DNA of 64,000 nt. Origin: Alphaproteobacteria bacterium (GTDB lineage Bacteria; Pseudomonadota; Alphaproteobacteria; RF32; CAG-239). The position numbers and the translations under genes were made by a program. The stretch is taken from the NCBI GenBank assembly GCA_017445475.1, contig JAFSUB010000013.1:22660-86659 (forward strand), written 5' to 3'. Below the pieces are notes generated by a model, which searched no databases, was not told the origin of the DNA, and saw nothing but the letters and a program-made list of their open reading frames with translations. Within the stretch, counting starts at the first letter, position 1, and every line of letters starts with the position of its first letter. Positions 1 to 9,800 of the stretch are shown here, in pieces.

Positions 1-3000
1 TTGGTTGTCAATCGCCAAACCGCCCGAAAGCACCCGACCGATTTTTTTGTTGTCGCTTGAACGCAATGTGCCGTCAAACGCCACAAAACCGACAACCTGA
101 TCATCTGCGCCAATCACAATGTCGCCGCTGACAACCTCACCGACCAAACGCCCCTGATTGCTTAAAACTTTACCGTCCTGATAAACACGCCCGATAAGTG
201 CGTTTTTCTTGCCCATAACCGTGCCGTCAGGCAAAACAAAACCGATGGGTTCGCCGTTAAAATTCACCACAACGCCTTTTTTCAGAAGGCCTAAATTCCG
301 GTCTGTCATACCCCCCGGCAAAACGGCCGAAACAATTTTGCCCGAAACGTCCGAAACTTCGCCTTTTGCATTCACAAAACCGCTGTATGCCCCAAACAAA
401 TCAATCATAACCTCTTCCGGCACAACTTCGCCTTTGACAACACCGTTAAGGTCTTTAATCAGCCCTTCGCCCGTTTCATAACCGACAACGTTGCCCCTTA
501 CATCTAAAACCCGACCTTCGGCATTAACATATCCCAAATACGACCCGTCATATCCGATGGCCGGTCCCTGTTTCACAACACCGCCGGCATAGTTGTTGTC
601 CAAATCAAACCATCGTCCTGCGCTGTCCGTTTTGCCCAAAATTTCGCCGAACTTATTCACGATGCGGCCGTCAAAATTTACAAAACCTTTTGCTTCGCCC
701 TGTTCATCAACAACCACAGCCAAAGGCAAAAAGCGCCCGAGCGTTTCATTATAAAAACTCAAACCCTCACCGTGTATTTTATCAACGGCCACCCCGTTGT
801 CGCTATAAATATAACCGTCGGCAAACAGATGTCCCAAAACATTTCCTTCCGATGTCATCACAACATTTCTTTGCGGCAACACAACGCCGATAATTTTGTT
901 TTGCCTGTCCGCCAAATAGTGATGAAGCAAAATTTTCGCACCTGTATATTTTTCCAAGCTCAATGTGCCGTCATTTGAAACATTGCCAAGCAGATTTCCA
1001 TTCAAATCGAAAGCATAATAAAGCTCGTTGATTCTGCCGATGTAATTTCCTCTCAAAGAGTAAACATCACCGTAAAAATCGGTGCAGCCCACTTTTGAAA
1101 GCGCATTTGAAGCAACATCACCGCTCTCGACAAGCATACCGATTGTCTGGCCCGAAGCATCTATTGCAACTCTATAGCGCGCAACGCGGCCGACAACATT
1201 CCCGCTGTCGTTTAACACACGTCCGTCCGGATTAACGCAGCCCACATATTTTTGCCGTTCATTATACACAAGCCCCGCGTCATCAACAAAACCGATTTCC
1301 TGACACGCATCATTAAGCACCTTGCCTTTTTGCACAACCGCACCCAAAAACAAACCTTTGTCGTCATATATGCTGCCATCGGGATAAATGCGATATTTTC
1401 TGTCTTGATGAAGGCTTGAAACAATACCTTTTTTATCTAAAATTCCGACATTTGCACATCCCCAACCGACAACCGTTCCGCCTTCAATGCCCTGACCGAT
1501 GATTTTTGAACCACCGGCCTGCTTGATTAACCGGTTTGGCAAAATACGCCCCAAAACCTTTCCCTTGTCGTCAACAACATCACCTGTCGGCGCAATTTCA
1601 CCCAAAATCACACCGGTCGGCGAAACGGCAATCAAATCCGTATCCACAACCGAGCCGAGCTTAACCCACGCCTCAACCAAGAGTTGGCCGTCTTCGCTTA
1701 AATGTCCGACAATTTTACCGTTTGCATCAACAATTTCATTTTTATCATTCAAATAACCGATAACACGCCCATCATCGCCGAAAATCACGTTTGTTTCATC
1801 GCCGGCACGACCGATAACGTTTCCATTGGCATCAACAAGCGTTCCATCTTCAAGCATTTTACCAATTTGATTGCCGTCAAAATCCATCACATTGCCGTTT
1901 TCATCGACATATCCCAAAAGATGCCCGCTTTCGTCATAGGCCATTTTCAACTTTTTAACATTAGAACTCGTTGCTCTGCCAATAACCTTTCCTTTGCTGT
2001 CAACAACCGTTCCGTCAGCAAGAACTCTGCCGATAACCTTACCGTTTGCATCAATCACGTTACCGTTTGCGTCAACCATGCCGATGATGTTGCCGTCTTT
2101 GTCATAAGCAATCCCCTGCTCGCCGACAAGTGCGCCGACAACTTTTTGCTTTAGAGCAAACAAATCGCCGTTTGCATCAAGCTTTCCGATGATGTTGCCG
2201 TTTTCATCAATCACCGAGCTGTCCGGCAAAACAACACCAAGCGCTCGTCCGTTTTCATCAATCACCGTCTTGCCCGTTTGGCTCACGTGCCCGATAACTT
2301 TTCCTTCCAAATCGACAACCTCGCCGTTTTGATTGAGCCGCCCGATAACATTTCCGTCATCATCAACCACCGTTCCATCATCCAAAACCCTGCCGATAAT
2401 CTCGCCCTCATCATTAAAAACATAGCCCGCTTGAACCGCTCTGCCGACAATTTCGCCGCGTTCGTTAATTATCGTGCCGTCGGCAAGTTGCCTGCCGATA
2501 ACGTTTCCGTCCAAATCAAACGCCACCCCGTTTGCCGCAACATAGCCCACAACCTTGCCGTTTTCATCAAACACAAGCTTTTTGTTGCCTGCCACACCGA
2601 TGATGTTGCCGTCATTGTCAATCACCAAACCATCGCCGTTGATACGGCCGATCACGCGGCCGGCCTCATTATAAACCAACCCGTCTTCGCCCACATAGCC
2701 AATCGGACTGCCTGTCGGTCCGTATGCAATTTGGCGCTTTGCGGCATCTTGCTCGTCAAAATCAAGCGCGCCCGCACTCAAACCCGCTTCGCAAAAATTA
2801 CATTCTTCTTTTGTAATGGCATTACCGTCAACCGGAACTTTTTCCGCTTTGGCGTTCTGCGCGCTCAAATTTGTTTCGTGCCATGAAACAATAAAGTTAT
2901 TTTGCACATTTCCGGCAACAACGGGCGCCCAACTAATCACAACATTACACGTCTGGTTACCGCGCAGTTCGGCACTTGTGCAATTGTCCTGATACACAAA

Positions 3001-3393
3001 CCCGTCAAACGGCGGTTCCGCAAGCTTAACCGAAACAACCCGAATAGCCGATTTTCCGTTTGTGCCGATGGTCAAAACATTTTTGGCCTCCGTGCCCAAA
3101 ACAACTTGGCCCATATTCACCGGATTGGGCGTTGTCGTAATCGGCTTTTCTTGGGGTTCAATTTCATCAAACTCAATATCACTCATTAGCGGATTTGTGT
3201 TGCCTTGCGCCCCTAAAACATCATCATCTGCCGTAAACACGGGTTCTTGATATTCATCATTAGGCACTTTGCTTGAAAACAAAAGCAAAAGCCCAAACAA
3301 AAAGGCAACAAAGGAAACCAAACCGATTACCAAAATAATGCGGTTTGTTTTTCGAACATATCGTTCCGAGTGTGTTAACTGTTGTTTTGCCAT
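1..3393 (-). CDS. VirB10/DotG-like type IV secretion protein with long 17-residue repeat array (partial, 3' end outside window)
   Basis: The frame is open for 1131 codons from ATG at 3393 to the window edge, so the C-terminus is missing. Residues 1-18 are basic and cytoplasmic and 19-42 form one membrane segment. An acidic linker leads to a beta-rich Ig-like domain at about 93-178 with Cys139 and Cys150. From about residue 229 to the edge the protein is built of some fifty repeats of 17 residues, e.g. GNVIGRQLADGTIINER. Bitopic topology and position after VirB8 and VirB9 fit VirB10. The long repeat insert before a presumed C-terminal TrbI/VirB10 domain recalls DotG/IcmE of type IVB systems. 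Family experience says the C-terminal domain would form the outer-membrane pore, but it is not visible here, so the identity rests on context and topology. It lies 11 nt downstream of the VirB9 stop, in the same transcription unit. Confidence 0.6.
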   Translation of the reverse strand, partial: MAKQQLTHSERYVRKTNRIILVIGLVSFVAFLFGLLLLFSSKVPNDEYQEPVFTADDDVLGAQGNTNPLMSDIEFDEIEPQEKPITTTPNPVNMGQVVLGTEAKNVLTIGTNGKSAIRVVSVKLAEPPFDGFVYQDNCTSAELRGNQTCNVVISWAPVVAGNVQNNFIVSWHETNLSAQNAKAEKVPVDGNAITKEECNFCEAGLSAGALDFDEQDAAKRQIAYGPTGSPIGYVGEDGLVYNEAGRVIGRINGDGLVIDNDGNIIGVAGNKKLVFDENGKVVGYVAANGVAFDLDGNVIGRQLADGTIINERGEIVGRAVQAGYVFNDEGEIIGRVLDDGTVVDDDGNVIGRLNQNGEVVDLEGKVIGHVSQTGKTVIDENGRALGVVLPDSSVIDENGNIIGKLDANGDLFALKQKVVGALVGEQGIAYDKDGNIIGMVDANGNVIDANGKVIGRVLADGTVVDSKGKVIGRATSSNVKKLKMAYDESGHLLGYVDENGNVMDFDGNQIGKMLEDGTLVDANGNVIGRAGDETNVIFGDDGRVIGYLNDKNEIVDANGKIVGHLSEDGQLLVEAWVKLGSVVDTDLIAVSPTGVILGEIAPTGDVVDDKGKVLGRILPNRLIKQAGGSKIIGQGIEGGTVVGWGCANVGILDKKGIVSSLHQDRKYRIYPDGSIYDDKGLFLGAVVQKGKVLNDACQEIGFVDDAGLVYNERQKYVGCVNPDGRVLNDSGNVVGRVARYRVAIDASGQTIGMLVESGDVASNALSKVGCTDFYGDVYSLRGNYIGRINELYYAFDLNGNLLGNVSNDGTLSLEKYTGAKILLHHYLADRQNKIIGVVLPQRNVVMTSEGNVLGHLFADGYIYSDNGVAVDKIHGEGLSFYNETLGRFLPLAVVVDEQGEAKGFVNFDGRIVNKFGEILGKTDSAGRWFDLDNNYAGGVVKQGPAIGYDGSYLGYVNAEGRVLDVRGNVVGYETGEGLIKDLNGVVKGEVVPEEVMIDLFGAYSGFVNAKGEVSDVSGKIVSAVLPGGMTDRNLGLLKKGVVVNFNGEPIGFVLPDGTVMGKKNALIGRVYQDGKVLSNQGRLVGEVVSGDIVIGADDQVVGFVAFDGTLRSSDNKKIGRVLSGGLAIDNQ

Positions 3394-3404
3394 CAATATC
3401 CTTC

Positions 3405-5033
3405 TTATTGTATTCTAATCACACTGCAAAATACACCGTTTCTGCCGAGCGCGCCGCAAATTTCATCACCGACATCAATCGAATCAACCGGACCTATTCT
3501 CAAATGAAACAGCTCTTTGCCTTGCCCGTCTGCCGGCGCATCGACAGAATAAAACGGCTGGTAGCCCTTAAGTATCGAACCGTAATTTCTTGCCAAATCA
3601 CTCCACAAAGTTTCAAGGTTCGCCACATTCGAATCTGTCCCGAGCTCAACGGAAATGCTGGCTGCATCATCGCTTTCAAAGCCGACACCATAACGATAGC
3701 CTTCAAGCGAATTTGCAAACGTCATTTTGTTTTCACCCGGTTGAAGCTTATACATTTTGCGATACCCCGAATTTTGCGCGCCTGCCTGTCGGCCGTTTTG
3801 GAAAGCATATTCCGGAACCAAAAGCTCGCCCGAGGGGCCCATGTTGATTTCATATTCGCCCGTAAGCTTTGCCTGTCCGTCGGGGGTTTGCCACATTGAT
3901 TTGGTGTTGCTGTCAACCGTGCCGCCCGTCAATTCAAATCCCTGAACCTCAGAATTTTTGGTTTGCCCGTTTTTGCCCGAAGGAAGCGGCGGCGGAACGT
4001 CCCAATCATTTGTTTTGGCTCTGATATCATACATACCCGCATCGTCCGAGCGTCTTAATTTTAAACAAACGATACGCTTGCCGTTTCGAAGCACCATATC
4101 ACCCACACCTTCAACAACAATCAGCCTGTTGTTCGGCCCTTTTGCACGAAAGCCGACCGGCGTTTCCACACGTTCGACAATCAGCGTTACAATCGGGCGC
4201 TGTGTCATATTCAAAGCCTTTTCACCCAAATCGATATATGTGAAAATATCATCGCGCCAAACGCGTTCAGGCGCAATCACCACATCATCAGGGTTCGGAA
4301 CATAAACTTCAATATCAAACTTAAATTGCGAAGGATCAAGCGGAATGCTCTGAATCCAATCTTCTTTTTGATAGCGACGCGTAAACGTTGCATCAACCGA
4401 TTTATTGTCGCCCGCACCGTATGCGTTTGCGTTTAGCCGTCCGCCAAAAGAACCGCCCGAGCCGCTACCTCCCGCGCTTTTTTTTTGCCCGCCGACAACC
4501 TCAATATCAATCACCGAGTTTGTCAAACGCTCCGTGTTTACGTCTTCGCTTCGAACATAAAACACATATTTATTGCCCGAACGCCCAAACACCATCACAT
4601 TTGTGTCAACGCCAACGGTTGATGTGCCCTGCGCCGGATAAAGCAAAAGCGTGTTCGGTCCCGTAATTTCACCGTTAAACGTGCTTTCATCGCCGATATA
4701 AACGTTTTCCAAAAGTTCCCATTCAGGAAAGTTGATTAAAGTGAGCATACCCGTTCTTACTCTGACGGGCAAAACCAAATCGGGCGACCAATAATATTTT
4801 GAATAAGCCGGTTTTGTTTGCCCCTCACCCAAATTTTGAAGCGGATCAAGCCACGCGCTTTGCATCATTCCGAGCGAACCCATACCGGCATAATCCAAAT
4901 TCATCACCGGATAACTTCCCTGCGACTGGTCGGCGTTTTGGTTCAAACTGTCTATTGTTGCTTGCGACAAAGCGTTGCCCGAAAAAAACACAACGCTCAA
5001 AAACACCGCTATTTTCTTGAATTCAACTTTCAT
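3405..5033 (-). CDS. VirB9-like secretion protein with C-terminal SPOR domain
   Basis: 542 residues, about twice the usual VirB9/TrbG length. Residues 1-23 are a signal peptide. Residues 85-180 match the VirB9 N-terminal beta domain (GDESTFNGEI, then LLLYP and KYVFYVRSE). A Gly/Ser linker lies near 187-198. Residues 240-328 match the VirB9 C-terminal domain (DIFTYIDLG, P280, VVEGVG, LRNGKRIVCL), the part that contacts VirB7 and VirB10 in known systems. The tail from about 473 to 542 reads as a SPOR domain: ILKGYQPFY, then LFHLRIGPVDS and a Cys pair (C526, C536) as in LCxxLxxxGxxCxV SPOR ends. SPOR domains bind denuded septal peptidoglycan, so this outer-membrane core subunit may be anchored to the wall. 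The fusion is read directly from sequence; its effect is inference. The gene sits between VirB8 and VirB10 with a 14-nt gap upstream. Confidence 0.75.
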   Translation of the reverse strand: MKVEFKKIAVFLSVVFFSGNALSQATIDSLNQNADQSQGSYPVMNLDYAGMGSLGMMQSAWLDPLQNLGEGQTKPAYSKYYWSPDLVLPVRVRTGMLTLINFPEWELLENVYIGDESTFNGEITGPNTLLLYPAQGTSTVGVDTNVMVFGRSGNKYVFYVRSEDVNTERLTNSVIDIEVVGGQKKSAGGSGSGGSFGGRLNANAYGAGDNKSVDATFTRRYQKEDWIQSIPLDPSQFKFDIEVYVPNPDDVVIAPERVWRDDIFTYIDLGEKALNMTQRPIVTLIVERVETPVGFRAKGPNNRLIVVEGVGDMVLRNGKRIVCLKLRRSDDAGMYDIRAKTNDWDVPPPLPSGKNGQTKNSEVQGFELTGGTVDSNTKSMWQTPDGQAKLTGEYEINMGPSGELLVPEYAFQNGRQAGAQNSGYRKMYKLQPGENKMTFANSLEGYRYGVGFESDDAASISVELGTDSNVANLETLWSDLARNYGSILKGYQPFYSVDAPADGQGKELFHLRIGPVDSIDVGDEICGALGRNGVFCSVIRIQ

Positions 5034-5047
5034 ATCTGTTTCCTTTT

Positions 5048-5788
5048 TTATTCGACTTTATTGTGCGAAAGCGAATATCCCGTAACCGTAAAGCCAATCG
5101 GATTATTCAACCTTTCGCCGTATTTAACCGTTTTTTTGCGATACACAATCCTTAAAGACGCCGTCCAATAATCAACCTGCGGCGCGCTTGAATCGGGATA
5201 CATATCCCGCGTTTCATATTCAACCTGCCACAAACCGCGGCTAAGCTCATTAACCGTCATAATGCGCACAACCCTGATGAGCCCTTTGTTTTTAATAATG
5301 TCAAGTGCTCTTTTGGCCGTCTTATCAATAAATGCCTGATAAACCGCCGATGACGACATTTCCTGCAATTGGCTGCCGGGCATCCAGCGTGATTCCATTT
5401 CCTGCACATCGCCGACAAAAGCACTTCGAAGCAAAACATATTCGCGCACAAAAACTTCGGTGATGGCCTTCTGATTTTCCATATTGCTCAAAGGCACAAT
5501 GTCATAAACCTGTTCCTGCTTGTTTTCAAAAGTCAGCAAAAAGGGCTCCACACGGTATAGCGGAATAAGTTGAGCAATAGTCAAAATCAAAACCAAATTG
5601 CAACAAAGGCTGATGGCAACAATAACAGCAAACGCGCGCGCCGTCCACAAATACCTTTTTTCGGATGCATTCACAACCACATCGCTGCTTTGCCCGCGCG
5701 CGGGCGCAGGCCCGCTTGGCCTTTTCGGATTTGTCCTTGAGCCAATCAGTTTTTGCTCAACGTTATCAACGCCTAATTTTTCCGCCAT
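5048..5788 (-). CDS. VirB8-like inner-membrane protein (copy nearest VirB9)
   Basis: 246 residues. A hydrophilic N-terminal tail of about 45 residues contains a Pro/Arg-rich stretch. One membrane helix at about 50-72 is followed by a periplasmic domain with the VirB8 signature: YRVEPFLLTFE just after the membrane, DxxxxxAxxxFVREYVLLRSAF in the middle, and a C-terminal strand ending NPIGFTVTGYSL. VirB8 homodimers nucleate assembly and link VirB4 to the core complex. The ATG at 5788 is preferred over the TTG one codon earlier because AAGGAAAA lies 7 nt upstream. It follows the small lipoprotein gene by 10 nt and is followed by the VirB9 gene. A second VirB8-like gene lies 340 nt upstream; the two share the NPxGFTVT ending but are otherwise quite diverged. 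Confidence 0.8.
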   Translation of the reverse strand: MAEKLGVDNVEQKLIGSRTNPKRPSGPAPARGQSSDVVVNASEKRYLWTARAFAVIVAISLCCNLVLILTIAQLIPLYRVEPFLLTFENKQEQVYDIVPLSNMENQKAITEVFVREYVLLRSAFVGDVQEMESRWMPGSQLQEMSSSAVYQAFIDKTAKRALDIIKNKGLIRVVRIMTVNELSRGLWQVEYETRDMYPDSSAPQVDYWTASLRIVYRKKTVKYGERLNNPIGFTVTGYSLSHNKVE

Positions 5789-5798
5789 CAAATTTTCC

Positions 5799-5978
5799 TT
5801 ATATCAAAACGGCAAACCACTGGGGCAACCCTTTTTCGAGCTCAACTTCCATACACGCGCACGGCGATAATTTGAGCTCGTTCACATTTTTACCGATACC
5901 GACCGGCTCGGGTTCATAGTACGAACCGCAAGCGCCAAGCACCAGAAGCAGAAAAAGAACGACCACCCTTTTAAACAT
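5799..5978 (-). CDS. Small lipoprotein, VirB7-like
   Basis: 59 residues, short enough to be missed by many gene callers. ATG at 5978 is preceded by AAAGGAAACAAAG. A lipoprotein signal ends in LGAC with the lipidated Cys at residue 17. The mature 43 residues include PEPVGIGKN, a CAC pair of cysteines and a C-terminal GLPQWFAVLI. Classical VirB7 is a lipoprotein of about 55 residues encoded just before virB8 and tethering VirB9 in the outer membrane. Size, lipobox and position (between the two VirB8 genes, ahead of VirB9) all fit, although VirB7 proteins are too short for sequence alone to prove homology. The 151 nt between this gene and the preceding VirB8 gene hold no other ORF that I can support. 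Confidence 0.7.
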   Translation of the reverse strand: MFKRVVVLFLLLVLGACGSYYEPEPVGIGKNVNELKLSPCACMEVELEKGLPQWFAVLI

Positions 5979-6129
5979 CTCTTTGTTTCCTTTTTTTCAA
6001 TATACCAAACATTTTCATGCTATTCTTTTTTTTTGAAAAAGTCTAACACGAACATGCGCCAATCCCCAACTTATCTAAAGTTTAGAGAACTCGCTTTATG
6101 GTAGCATACATTTAAAAGATTAACATATA

Positions 6130-6882
6130 TTAAAGAATTTCAACTTGTGTTTGAGAATATCTTGTAACGGTAAAACCAAGCGGATTCATCAGGCGTTTTG
6201 CCATAAAAAGACGTTCCTTAATGAAAAATGCCGTAACCGATGCCGTCCAATAATTTGTTTTCAAAACGAGTCTGTTTCCACCTGTGCCCAAAGCGGAAGG
6301 CGATAAATCGTATGTTCTGAAATCAACTTTCCAAACGGGGCTTTTTTCACCGCCGACCTTACCGATTGAAATAATCTCCACGTCGCGCACAACCCCTTTT
6401 TGCAGCAAATTTGAAAGCTCTGAAACCTGCGTGCGCTTAAAATCGATATAAACGGAAGGCGACGACAGATAATTGACCACCCCGCCGGCAAACCATCTTG
6501 ATTGCATTTCTCTTTCGTCATTTAAAACCGTATTACGCATAATCACATATTGCCGAATAAAATTTTCCATCATCTGCCTTGACGAAGCCATGTCCGGCGC
6601 AATCGCCTCATAGCGAACCATCGAATCCGAATTATCTTGGCTGATAATCAAAAAAGGCTCAACACGCACGAGTGGCGCCATCTTAAACAAAACAAGCGAC
6701 GCAGAAGTAAAAAACGCAAGCGACAAAACGCAAAAAAGCATCACAAGCCTTGAAACCCACTGATAATATGTTTCCTTAAAGGTTTTGAGCCTGCTTTCTT
6801 CGTCGGTGATATAATTTTGAGCCATTTGGCGCGTGCCCTCAAGCGCCAAAACATCATCTTTTGCTGTCAAACGCTTTGCCAT
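6130..6882 (-). CDS. VirB8-like inner-membrane protein (second copy)
   Basis: 250 residues. A cytoplasmic N-terminus of about 45 residues is followed by one membrane helix near 46-68 and the VirB8 periplasmic fold, recognised from PLVRVEPFLIISQDN directly after the membrane, the FIRQYVIMRNTV helix, TNYWTASV and the NPLGFTVTRYS ending. AAGGAGTTGAA precedes the ATG. It starts 9 nt after the large coiled-coil gene. With the copy at 5048-5788 it makes a tandem pair separated by the VirB7-like gene. Two different VirB8-like subunits could form a heteromer, or one could serve another inner-membrane partner; neither can be decided from sequence. Both keep the general VirB8 layout, so neither looks like a pseudogene. 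Confidence 0.78.
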   Translation of the reverse strand: MAKRLTAKDDVLALEGTRQMAQNYITDEESRLKTFKETYYQWVSRLVMLFCVLSLAFFTSASLVLFKMAPLVRVEPFLIISQDNSDSMVRYEAIAPDMASSRQMMENFIRQYVIMRNTVLNDEREMQSRWFAGGVVNYLSSPSVYIDFKRTQVSELSNLLQKGVVRDVEIISIGKVGGEKSPVWKVDFRTYDLSPSALGTGGNRLVLKTNYWTASVTAFFIKERLFMAKRLMNPLGFTVTRYSQTQVEIL

Positions 6883-6891
6883 TTCAACTCC

Positions 6892-9800
6892 TTAAAAATA
6901 TTTCGCGCGATACGGTGTTTCAAACCGCTCCATATTCTTTTCAAATTCTTCTTCCGCTTCCTTGTCGTATTTTTCCAAAACGACTGCGTCTGTTTTCTTT
7001 TGCTTAATGTTTTCTTCAAGCGTTGCGTCCGGTTCTGTTAAATCCGAAAGCGACACAAGCTCTTCTTTGTCCATCTGCATTGACTTAAGCATCTTGTCAA
7101 GTTTTGTTTTTCTTTCAAGCAAATAGTCGTTCATCTCGGGCAGCGTATTCATCATCTCAAGCGCCTCGCTTAAAAACATATTTTTGCCCTCGTCCAAACA
7201 TTTCAAAACACTTTGATAAGTTTCTTCGTCTGCAATAAACTCCGATGAAATCACCGTCTTTGTTTTTTGCGTTTTCAAATATTCGCCCGACACTTTTTGG
7301 GTAAATGTGCAGCTTGCCTTTGACAGCGCTTCGTCTATTGTCGCACGCGCGTCGTCAACCTTCACGCGAAGTTTTGCAAGCGCTTTTTGATATTCCCGTT
7401 CTTGGTCAACAAACTGCAGATAATCGGCAATTTGATTGCGTGAGAGCATTCTGTTGCTTTTTTCTCTGATTTCGTCCTCATCGCCGTCGTCGTCTCTTGA
7501 AGCCGTATCATCAAAAAACTTGCCCAAGTCATACATCGGCGTCGTCAATGTCAACCCTTTTTCATATTTCACGAAAACGGAAAGCTCGCTTTCCGGTCCG
7601 GCCGGTTTTTCACCCTTTACCTTCAAGAAGTTGTCGCTTTTTGAGTCACTTCCGACTTTTAAGATGTCCTCAATGTCCACATCTCTTTCGCCCAGCCCGT
7701 TTTTAAGCAAAATTCTTGTCCAAACCGACGGAACTTCCTGTTTCATCTTCCAAAACTCATAACGCGTCGTTTTCGGATTTATATTTCTTGGGGTTTTTGT
7801 TTTCACAACTTCGTCATAATCCACCGAATCAAAATGGATAGATTCTCTTAAAGGCGGCCAATACGAAACCGTAATTCTTTTCGGCGTCCACAAATCTCTT
7901 TTTCCGGCGTCAATACAAACAAAATATTGGCTGTCTTCCTGCCGATAGTTACCCGAGTTTCCTGCCGAGCACTCCTCTTTTCCATTGTCAAACACCGCTT
8001 TTCGAACATAATTTGCCGAAGATGCCGCAAAATTTGCCGTGCTCATGATAAAGTCCGGATACCCTGCGCTTCTAACCACTCTTGATGCAAAAGCATGATT
8101 TTCGATATAATCCAATATTTGCTGATGAAGTTTGTTGACGGTGCCGTAATTTCTCGGATCATAGAGCTTATCTCCCAAAGCAAACATTTGTTTCACGCGG
8201 CTTTGAATAAAGCTGATAACATTATTATGCCAAGCATTAAATGTTGCCTCTGCCAAACTTAAAACCGTCATACCTCCTGCCCCGAAATAACCGGCACTAA
8301 AACCAATAACCGACGTGCGCGCCTCAAGCTCCTTAATTTTTTCGGCCATCTGAGCAATAAACGCTGCCTCCATCGCAACGGCCTGTGCAATATAAGTTTC
8401 ATTTTCGCTTTCAATCTGCGCGTCAATTTGTTCAATCTGCTCTTTCAAAACATCGATTTGTGTTTCGTAAATTCCAACCTGCCGCAAAGCCTCGTCTGCT
8501 TTCGGGCTCACTTCTTCAGATTTTTTCTGTTGCTGTGTCTTGCGCTCATCGGCATCGACATTCAACGCGCTTGTATAGGTGGAATCCTGCTGCCTTTTTT
8601 GCTCTTCAAGCTTGATGAGCTCTTCTTGGGCCAAAACATTTTCATCGGCCTCGTTTCTTTGCTGCGCATTATCGGCATGAACCATCTTTTGCGCATTCAT
8701 TTTCGGCGCAATCTCATCCATTCTTTCATAAATAGCCTCTTTCCGCGCAATAAGCGAAGCAATTTTCTGTTCGTGTGCTTTCACAAACGCGTCCATTTTC
8801 GCATCGCCTTGCTTTTTAAATTCGACAACAGGCTTTCCTCTCAACTGCTTAGCAAACGCAGATTCGAAATTTGCCCTATCTGCTGCCAAAAGCGCCGCAT
8901 TTGACGCCTTCATTTCAGCCACTTCTTCTTCAAGCTCATGCTGTCTTTTGTCGCAGGCTTCTAAACGCTCTTCATAAGCCTTTTGAGCCGCATCTTCACA
9001 ATATACGAGCGAACCACGACACGCCTTACCGCACTCTGATTTGCGCGCAGAAGCCTCTGCGGCCGTTTCTCCCTCCGGTCCGGTTGCCCCTGCGCAATTT
9101 GATGAGCAAGTGTCATAGTTTTTATTGCAGGTTTTAACGTCTTTTTGTCTTGCCTCTTCGGCATCACTTGTGCACCTAACCATAAACATCGGATCAACAT
9201 CAAAACTCTCGTTAACGGAGGCCACCAAATCATAGATAATTTGCTTAACATAATCCGAGTTCAAATAAAGCAAAATATTGCCATATTTCAAATTAAGATA
9301 TTGATCGTAAAAACGCTTTTCATCGCCCCAAACAGGATATCTTTTCGCACTCGGTCCGAAAACACCGCCCCCTTGACTCATATCCAAACCCACTTTTTTT
9401 GAAAGTGCCGAACCAATCTGAAAACGATTTAACTTCCCTTCGCGAACGGCATCTTCGGCATACGCCTCATTTGAAGGCAAACTCAACTCATCGGCATCTT
9501 TCATCACACTCTTTACTTTTGTTTTTTTATTATATTTTTTAAGCTCTCTGGGCGTTTTTTCATCAATTGTTGCCGTGCCGACTTCCACATCTTCATTATT
9601 CATCAACACATCTGTCCTTGAACGCACATAAGCCGAAATCGCGGCACCGGAAAGCCCGCGCCTTTGAGCATATTGGTTGACGGCAAAATTGATACGCTCA
9701 TCAAAAGTCCGTCCGTCAACCGGCTCATCTTCCGTGCCAGAAACGCCGCCTCTGACATCATATGTCGTCATTTCAAAAACTTTGTTCGGACAAACAACAT

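Noticed and set aside
1..2710. Regular 51-nt DNA periodicity that could look like a CRISPR or tandem-repeat array
   Set aside because: The period is coding (17 codons), units differ at many positions, the reading frame stays open, and there are no unique spacers.
1702..2886. Plus-strand open frames of 150 and 202 codons
   Set aside because: They are antisense shadows of the repeat protein; the repeats themselves keep the opposite strand free of stops. No ribosome sites.
3345..3899. Plus-strand open frame of 184 codons
   Set aside because: It lies antisense to the VirB9 and VirB10-like genes, which have signal peptide, domains and ribosome sites.
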